DNA of 5,283 nucleotides from Chloroflexota bacterium (GTDB taxonomy: Bacteria; Chloroflexota; Anaerolineae; Caldilineales; Caldilineaceae), in assembly GCA_003451595.1 (NCBI GenBank), contig DMDA01000131.1, positions 17,229 through 22,511 on the forward strand. Direction: 5' to 3'. Of this stretch, positions 1-5,283 are shown piece after piece. Within the stretch, counting starts at the first letter, position 1. Every line of letters starts with the position of its first letter. The notes beneath the pieces are model-generated. The model was not told where the DNA came from, searched no databases, and saw only the letters and a list, made by a program, of their open reading frames with translations. A program made the position numbers and the translations under genes.

Positions 1-831
1 TTGGTTGTTGAGACCGAGGTGCTGCACACACAAGGCGACCACATACTTGACACGCCCTTGCCGCTGATTGGTGGCAAGGGACTCTTCACTGCCGAGCTGG
101 AAGCGGCGCTGCGCAGGGGCGAGATCGACCTGGCGGTGCATAGCCTCAAGGACCTGCCCACCGAGCTGCCACCGGATGTTGTGATCGGCGCCATTCCGGT
201 GCGCGCCGACGTGCACGATGTTGTGGTCAGCCGGAGTGGGCGACCGCTGGCGAAGTTGCCGCCAGGCGCAGTCATCGGCACCAGCAGCCGACGCCGCGCC
301 GCGCAACTGCTGCACGCCTACCCCCATCTGAGCATGGTTGACATCCGCGGCAACGTCGATACGCGCATCCGCAAAGCGCTCGACCCACAAGGCCCTTACG
401 ACGCCATTGTGCTGGCGGCGGCCGGCATCGAACGCCTCGCACACAGCGACGCCGTCACCGAGAGACTGCCACTCGATCTCATGCTGCCTGCCCCAGGCCA
501 GGGCGCGCTGGCTGTGCAATGTCGTGACGAAAGCTGGCTGCTGCGCTTGTTGCAGCCCCTCGATGACGCCGCCACCCGCGCCGCCGTGACGGCCGAACGC
601 GCGTTTCTCAGCGGTTTGGGCGGCGGTTGCGCCGTGCCAGTGGCGGCGCACGCCGCCATCATCCAGGGGCGCCTGCACTTGCGTGGGCGCGTGGCGTCGC
701 TCGATGGGCGTGAACTTGTCGATGTCACCGGCGACGCTGCCCCGAAAGACGCCGTTGCACTGGGCGCAGGTCTGGCTGCACAGGCCTTGACGCAGGGCGC
801 CGCCCGACTTTTGCGCGAGGTGGTGGCATGA
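1..831 (+). CDS. hemC: Porphobilinogen deaminase (hydroxymethylbilane synthase), 5' partial
   Basis: Cytosolic enzyme that joins four porphobilinogen units head to tail into the linear tetrapyrrole hydroxymethylbilane, using a covalently bound dipyrromethane primer. The 276 visible codons match the family from just before the GD-ILDTPL stretch (residues 12-20). The catalytic aspartate is in HSLKD (D51, equivalent to E. coli D84). The substrate-binding arginines are R98 and R99 in GTSSRRR, and R116 and R122 in RGNVDTR. The dipyrromethane-binding cysteine is C210 in LGGGCAVP (bases 628-630). Alignment by eye with E. coli HemC gives an offset of 33, so roughly 33 N-terminal residues, including the usual ATR-S-LA-Q motif, lie before base 1. 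The TTG at base 1 is therefore an internal leucine codon, not a start. The stop (829-831) overlaps the hemD start in ATGA, implying coupled translation with the enzyme that takes its product. Confidence 0.97.
   Translation: MVVETEVLHTQGDHILDTPLPLIGGKGLFTAELEAALRRGEIDLAVHSLKDLPTELPPDVVIGAIPVRADVHDVVVSRSGRPLAKLPPGAVIGTSSRRRAAQLLHAYPHLSMVDIRGNVDTRIRKALDPQGPYDAIVLAAAGIERLAHSDAVTERLPLDLMLPAPGQGALAVQCRDESWLLRLLQPLDDAATRAAVTAERAFLSGLGGGCAVPVAAHAAIIQGRLHLRGRVASLDGRELVDVTGDAAPKDAVALGAGLAAQALTQGAARLLREVVA
817..831 (+). promoter_or_regulatory. Shine-Dalgarno site and ATGA stop/start overlap joining hemC and hemD
   Basis: GAGG at 817-820 is followed by seven bases and then ATG at 828-830. The hemC TGA occupies 829-831, so the two genes share the four bases ATGA. 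This arrangement commonly couples translation of the second gene to termination of the first. The site also supports the hemD start choice. Confidence 0.8.
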
Positions 832-1643
832 CTGTCACGGCGCCAGGCTCACCGGCGCCGCTGGCGGGGCGACAGGTTGTTGTGACCCAGGCTGCCGAAC
901 AGGCGCCGGAACTCGCCGCCTTGCTACTGCAGGCTGGTGCGACGCCGCTGCTCTACCCCTGTCTTGCCATTGCGCCGCCTGCCGACGCGTCTGCACTCGA
1001 TCAGGCGTTGCAATCGGCGACGTGCGGCAACTTCGACTGGCTCGTGCTGACCAGCGCCAACGCTGTGCGTAGTGTGGCGGCGCGACTTGCCGCCCTGGAG
1101 CTTGACCCACGCCAACTGGCGGGCTTGCGCGTCGCCACTGTCGGCGCGGCGACGGCCGCAGCGGTGCGCGCCCTGCTCGGTCTGGACGTGGCGCTGACGC
1201 CAGCGGAGGAGGTTGCTGAAGGGCTGGCAACTGCACTCGCAGCCGCATTGCAGCCGGGCGACCGTATTCTGCTGCCCCAGGCTGCGCGCGCGCGTGACGT
1301 GCTGGTGCAACAGCTTAGGGCGACCGGCGCTGCGGTGACGCGTGTCGTCGCTTACGAAACTGTGCGCGGCTCAGGCGGCGTCGATCTGCCCGGATTGCTG
1401 GCGCAGGGTGCAATCGCTGCCGTGACGCTGGCAAGCGCTTCCGCCTTCACCTTCTTGCTGGAGCGGCTGACGCGCGAAGGCGGCGACCCGGCAGCGCTGC
1501 ATGGTCTCTGTCTGGCGTGCATCGGGCCGATCACAGCGCGCACAGTGCTCGCTGCCGGTTACACGCCCGCCGTGGTATCGCCGCAACCAAGCCTGGAAGC
1601 GCTGGTAGCGGCGCTGGCAGGCTATTTTCAGGTGTCATCCTGA
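828..1643 (+). CDS. hemD: Uroporphyrinogen-III synthase
   Basis: Cytosolic enzyme that cyclises hydroxymethylbilane to uroporphyrinogen III while inverting ring D. The 271-residue length is normal for the single-domain family. HemD proteins are poorly conserved, but the expected landmarks occur in order: LAGRQVVVT (12-20) opening the first domain, FDWLVLTSANAV (69-80), RVATVGAATAAAV (101-113), GDRILLPQA (144-152), VVAYETV (173-179) with the family's conserved tyrosine at Y176, AAVTLASASAFTFL (197-210), CIGPITARTVLAAGY (231-245) and the closing PSLEALVAAL (254-263). This is the two-lobed alternating alpha/beta pattern of the fold. The ATG at 828 overlaps the hemC stop and has a GAGG Shine-Dalgarno core at 817-820, seven bases upstream, which fixes the start. 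There is no fused methyltransferase domain (no CobA/HemD fusion). Identification rests on motif order and on the position directly after hemC. Confidence 0.94.
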   Translation: MTVTAPGSPAPLAGRQVVVTQAAEQAPELAALLLQAGATPLLYPCLAIAPPADASALDQALQSATCGNFDWLVLTSANAVRSVAARLAALELDPRQLAGLRVATVGAATAAAVRALLGLDVALTPAEEVAEGLATALAAALQPGDRILLPQAARARDVLVQQLRATGAAVTRVVAYETVRGSGGVDLPGLLAQGAIAAVTLASASAFTFLLERLTREGGDPAALHGLCLACIGPITARTVLAAGYTPAVVSPQPSLEALVAALAGYFQVSS

Positions 1644-1644
1644 C

Positions 1645-1679
1645 AACCTTCCTGGAAGCTCGCAGCTTTCGGCAAGGTT
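1645..1679 (+). promoter_or_regulatory. Strong RNA hairpin between hemD and hemB
   Basis: AACCTT (1645-1650) pairs with AAGGTT (1674-1679) and AAGCT (1656-1660) pairs with AGCTT (1664-1668). The bases between pair as C-G, T-G, G-C and G-T, with one C-C mismatch (1651/1673). This gives 15 pairs, two of them G-T wobbles, closed by the three-base loop CGC. It begins two bases after the hemD stop and ends seven bases before the hemB Shine-Dalgarno sequence. No T run follows, so it is not a classical rho-independent terminator. An mRNA stability, processing or translation-tuning role is inference. Confidence 0.65.
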
Positions 1680-1686
1680 CTTACTT

Positions 1687-1694
1687 GGAGGAGG
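1687..1694 (+). promoter_or_regulatory. Ribosome-binding site of hemB (GGAGGAGG)
   Basis: GGAGGAGG at 1687-1694 contains two overlapping copies of the anti-16S-matching GGAGG core (1687-1691 and 1690-1694), placed seven and four bases before the GTG at 1699. It is the strongest Shine-Dalgarno site in the window and is the main reason for choosing GTG 1699 as the hemB start. Confidence 0.85.
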
Positions 1695-1698
1695 TTTT

Positions 1699-2757
1699 GT
1701 GCTTACACTCGATTCGCCCCTTCCGCATGGTCTTGTCGCCACCAACGGGACTGGTGTGGCAGTGCGCCCGCGCCGGTTGCGCCTCAACGCCACACTCCGC
1801 CGCATGGTGCGCGAGACGGTGCTCTCCCCCGCCGACTTCGTGGCGCCGCTCTTTGTCCGTCATGGGCGCGGCCAGCGCATCCCGATCGGCTCGATGCCAG
1901 GGCAGCTTCAGCTTTCCGTGGATCAACTTGCTGCGGAAGCAAAGGAACTTGCCAATCTGGGCGTACCGGCCGTGATCCTCTTTGGTATTCCGGCGGCAAA
2001 GGATGCGCTGGGCAGCGACAACTACAGCCCGACAGGCATCGTGCCGCAGGCAATTCGGGCGATCAAGGACGCCGCGCCTGAGCTGATCGTGATCTCTGAT
2101 ATGTGTTTTTGTGAGTACACCGACCACGGCCATTGCGGTGTCATCAACATGCCGGGCGAACTGCACTTTCACCCCCACCTGCCCCAAGGCTACCTGCTCG
2201 ATGCGCCGACGCGTGAGCTGCTGGCGCGCGCCTCCGCTGTCCACGCCGCAGCCGGCGCTGACATCATCGCGCCCTCAGGCATGATCGATGGCATGGTGGC
2301 GGCGATCCGCAGCGGGTTGGATGACGCCGGCTTTGAGCACGTGGCGATCATGAGCTACGCGGTCAAGTATGCCAGCAGCTTCTATGGCCCCTTCCGCGAG
2401 GCCGCCGAAAGTCCGCCCACCTTTGGCGACCGCAGCCAATATCAGATGGACCCGGCCAACCGCCGCGAGGCGTTCAAGGAAGCGGCGCTCGACGTGGCTG
2501 AAGGCGCCGACATGCTGATGGTCAAACCGGCGCTGCCCTATCTCGACATTCTGGCCGGCCTGCGCGAACTCTATCCGCTGCCGATGGCCGCCTACCAGGT
2601 GAGCGGCGAGTATGCCATGCTGCATGCTGCCGCGAGCAATGGCTGGCTTGACTTGCGCCGCTGTGCGTTGGAAAGCCTGACCGCTATCAAACGCGCCGGC
2701 GCCGATTTGATCCTGACCTATTTCGCAAAGGATGCCGCAAAGTGGGTCCAAGCATAG
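1699..2757 (+). CDS. hemB: Delta-aminolevulinic acid dehydratase (porphobilinogen synthase), zinc-cysteine type
   Basis: Cytosolic TIM-barrel enzyme that condenses two 5-aminolevulinate molecules to porphobilinogen. Both Schiff-base lysines are visible: K223 in SYAVKYASSFYGPF and K276 in DMLMVKPALPYLD. The metal site is the three-cysteine zinc type, with C136, C138 and C146 in DMCFCEYTDHGHCG (134-147), not the aspartate-rich variant. RSQYQMDPANRREA (245-258), seen in bacterial enzymes with an allosteric magnesium site, and AYQVSGEYAML (298-308) are present. At 352 residues it is longer than the usual 325-330. About 20 extra residues precede the conserved RPRRLR start of the domain, and roughly 12 histidine-rich residues are inserted after the zinc site (154-165). 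The GTG start is chosen for its GGAGGAGG site; no in-frame ATG occurs before codon 36, which is already inside the conserved domain. It is separated from hemD by 55 bases carrying a hairpin. Confidence 0.98.
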   Translation: MLTLDSPLPHGLVATNGTGVAVRPRRLRLNATLRRMVRETVLSPADFVAPLFVRHGRGQRIPIGSMPGQLQLSVDQLAAEAKELANLGVPAVILFGIPAAKDALGSDNYSPTGIVPQAIRAIKDAAPELIVISDMCFCEYTDHGHCGVINMPGELHFHPHLPQGYLLDAPTRELLARASAVHAAAGADIIAPSGMIDGMVAAIRSGLDDAGFEHVAIMSYAVKYASSFYGPFREAAESPPTFGDRSQYQMDPANRREAFKEAALDVAEGADMLMVKPALPYLDILAGLRELYPLPMAAYQVSGEYAMLHAAASNGWLDLRRCALESLTAIKRAGADLILTYFAKDAAKWVQA

Positions 2758-2796
2758 TTCACAGATTGCTGCTAATCATTGGACGCGCAACAACTT

Positions 2797-3903
2797 ATGA
2801 CAGACACCACACTCAATCGCCCACCTGCCCAGTCTCAAAATCCCGCACGCCCGCCGCGTTTTCTTGCCGCCTGTCGTCGTGAAGCGGTTGACGCAACGCC
2901 TGTCTGGCTGATGCGCCAGGCCGGACGCTACATGACAGAGTATCGGGAACTGCGGCAGCGCTACACGATCCTGGAGATTATCAAGACGCCCGAACTGGCG
3001 TGTGAAGTAACGCTGCAGCCGATCAACGCCTTCGATCTCGACGCTGCGATCATTTTTGCCGACATCTTGCCGCCGCTGCAGGGCATGGGGCTGCATCTGG
3101 AGTTTCTCAAAGGCGAGGGACCCCACATTGACAACCCGGTGCGCACACCCACCGATGTGGGGGCATTGGTCGTGCGCCCGCCAGAAGAGACGCTTTGGTT
3201 CACGCTGGAGGCGATCAAGCTGGCGCGGCGTGAACTAGACAGCCGGGGACTACCCTTGATCGGCTTCAGCGGCGCACCTTTCACACTGGCGGCTTATGCA
3301 GTGGAAGGCGGCGGCAGCAAGAATCACGTGCGCGTCAAGAGCTTGATGATGTCCGACCCGGCGACCTGGCGCGCGTTGATGGCGAAACTGAGCACCGTTG
3401 TCGGCGAGTATCTGCTGGCGCAGGCGCGCGCGGGCGCACAGGTCTTGCAGCTCTTCGACTCATGGGTTGGTCAGCTCAGCCCGGATGACTACCGGGCGCA
3501 CGTGCTGCCCTGGAGTCGCCGCGCGATCGAGATTGCAAAGGCGGGCGGCGTTCCGATCATTCACTTCGGCACCGACACCGCCGGGCTGCTGCCGTCGATC
3601 CGCGACGCTGGCGGCGACGTGATCGGCGTGGACTGGCGCATCGATCTCGACGCGGCGTGGCATCTGCTCGGCGAGGGCGTGGCGGTGCAGGGCAACCTCG
3701 ATCCGGTGGCGCTCTTTGCGCCCTGGGAACAGTTGCAGCCACGCATCCAGCAGGTGCTCGACCGCGCACATGCCGTCGGTCGCCCTGGTCACATCTTCAA
3801 CCTCGGTCACGGCATTTTGCCGCAGACGCCGGTGGAGAATGTGCAGCGATTGGTTGAGTTTGTCCATGAGTATAGTCAAGAGATGAAGAGATTGAGAGAT
3901 TAG
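2797..3903 (+). CDS. hemE: Uroporphyrinogen decarboxylase
   Basis: Cytosolic, cofactor-free TIM-barrel enzyme that removes four acetate carboxyls from uroporphyrinogen III to give coproporphyrinogen III. From ATG 2797 it has 368 residues. Signature 1 is PVWLMRQAGRYM (35-46), with the substrate-binding arginines. The catalytic aspartate is D88 in IIFADILPP. Signature 2 is GFSGAPFTLAAYAVEGG (156-172), with the conserved tyrosine at Y167. FDSWVGQLSP (220-229), VQGNLDP (297-303) and the substrate-contacting histidine H338 in FNLGHGI complete the set. The start is uncertain: a TTG at 2779 would add six residues, but neither start has a good Shine-Dalgarno sequence, and ATG is preferred as the stronger codon. 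The 39-base gap after hemB holds no visible signal. The last seven codons and the stop fall inside a heptamer repeat array, so the C-terminal EMKRLRD is probably repeat-derived and not functionally constrained. Confidence 0.97.
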   Translation: MTDTTLNRPPAQSQNPARPPRFLAACRREAVDATPVWLMRQAGRYMTEYRELRQRYTILEIIKTPELACEVTLQPINAFDLDAAIIFADILPPLQGMGLHLEFLKGEGPHIDNPVRTPTDVGALVVRPPEETLWFTLEAIKLARRELDSRGLPLIGFSGAPFTLAAYAVEGGGSKNHVRVKSLMMSDPATWRALMAKLSTVVGEYLLAQARAGAQVLQLFDSWVGQLSPDDYRAHVLPWSRRAIEIAKAGGVPIIHFGTDTAGLLPSIRDAGGDVIGVDWRIDLDAAWHLLGEGVAVQGNLDPVALFAPWEQLQPRIQQVLDRAHAVGRPGHIFNLGHGILPQTPVENVQRLVEFVHEYSQEMKRLRD

Positions 3904-4001
3904 GGATTGGTGACTGGAGATAGGGTGTATGCCCGATGCAGGCATGACCCTGCCTGATCGGCAATCACCAAAAAATCTCCAATCTCTACTCTCCAGTCTC
4001 C
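3879..4001 (+). repeat. Palindromic element built of inverted heptamer arrays, hemE-hemL junction
   Basis: The left arm has AGAGATG (3879-3885), AGAGATT (3887-3893) and AGAGATT (3895-3901), then AGGGATT, GGTGACT and GGAGATA running without gaps to 3922. The right arm has four contiguous heptamers, AATCTCC, AATCTCT, ACTCTCC and AGTCTCC (3974-4001), which are the same family on the other strand (GGAGATT-like). The two four-unit blocks 3895-3922 and 3974-4001 are symmetric about position 3948 and enclose a stem-loop. A further AGAGATT sits at 4013-4019 in the hemL leader. It resembles the short tandemly repeated heptamers known from cyanobacterial genomes and GAGATTGG-type intergenic repeats that I associate with Chloroflexota. 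The boundaries are approximate. Confidence 0.7.
3930..3963 (+). repeat. Stem-loop at the centre of the heptamer element
   Basis: CAGGCA (3939-3944) pairs with TGCCTG (3951-3956) around the six-base loop TGACCC. The stem then continues after a bulged G (3938), with CGAT and its neighbour C (3933-3937) pairing with ATCGG (3957-3961), and after a bulged C (3932) with TG (3930-3931) pairing with CA (3962-3963). This makes 13 pairs in all. GGTG (3924-3927) and CACC (3966-3969) can extend it outward. No T run follows on the + strand, and on the - strand the T run precedes the hairpin, so it does not look like an intrinsic terminator in either direction. Confidence 0.6.
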
Positions 4002-4024
4002 CGCAACCTGAAAGAGATTCCCAA

Positions 4025-5283
<1,259 letters not shown>

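Noticed and set aside
1..3. TTG at base 1 as the true start of hemC
   Set aside because: Alignment with known HemC proteins places this codon about 33 residues into the protein, so it is an internal leucine at the window edge. The N-terminal part of domain 1 must lie upstream.
1645..1698. Possible rho-independent terminator after hemD
   Set aside because: The hairpin is strong but is followed by CTTACTTGGAGG rather than a T run, and the hemB ribosome-binding site follows at once. TTTT at 1695-1698 is too short and too far from the stem.
1517..1975. 152-codon + strand frame bridging hemD and hemB
   Set aside because: It is out of frame with both genes, runs through the intergenic hairpin, and both overlapped regions encode conserved HemD and HemB motifs in the other frames.
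1681..2244. 187-codon open frame on the - strand opposite the 5' part of hemB
   Set aside because: It is antisense to the zinc-site region of hemB and has no recognisable domain; it is explained by GC-rich codon structure.
3892..3930. Possible sigma-70 promoter for hemL (TTGAGA at 3892)
   Set aside because: No acceptable -10 box occurs 16-18 bases downstream (TGGAGA/GAGATA only), and the apparent -35 is part of the heptamer repeat.

Overview
The window is a compact, single-strand block of five tetrapyrrole (haem) biosynthesis genes on the + strand: hemC (5' end cut off by the window edge), hemD, hemB, hemE and hemL (3' end cut off by the window edge). All five are recognisable from family motifs and catalytic residues, and none carries a frameshift or internal stop. 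Almost the whole window is coding; the longest non-coding gap is 121 bases, between hemE and hemL.

The enzymes catalyse five consecutive steps. HemL makes 5-aminolevulinate from glutamate-1-semialdehyde, HemB condenses two of these to porphobilinogen, HemC polymerises four porphobilinogens to hydroxymethylbilane, HemD closes the ring to uroporphyrinogen III, and HemE decarboxylates that to coproporphyrinogen III. HemL shows that the organism uses the C5 (glutamyl-tRNA) route to aminolevulinate. HemE commits flux toward haem or chlorophyll-type products rather than only sirohaem or cobalamin. The C5 partner gene hemA (glutamyl-tRNA reductase) is not in the window and may lie upstream of hemC.

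Layout: hemC and hemD overlap at ATGA (828-831). A 55-base gap holding a strong 35-nt hairpin and a GGAGGAGG ribosome-binding site leads to a GTG-started hemB. A 39-base gap without a clear Shine-Dalgarno sequence leads to hemE. A 121-base gap, filled mostly by a palindromic heptamer-repeat element that reaches into the last codons of hemE, leads to hemL. This suggests a polycistronic unit with possible post-transcriptional tuning at the two structured junctions. No promoter and no rho-independent terminator is convincing anywhere in the window.

The DNA is GC-rich with mostly G/C third positions, and the tight hemC-D-B-E-L order with C5 chemistry fits a GC-rich bacterium. The gene order and the GAGATTGG-type intergenic repeats suggest Chloroflexota, but that is an inference with only moderate support. 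I see no previously undescribed enzymatic system here. The parts worth a second look are the two structured intergenic elements and a histidine-rich insertion next to the zinc site of HemB.
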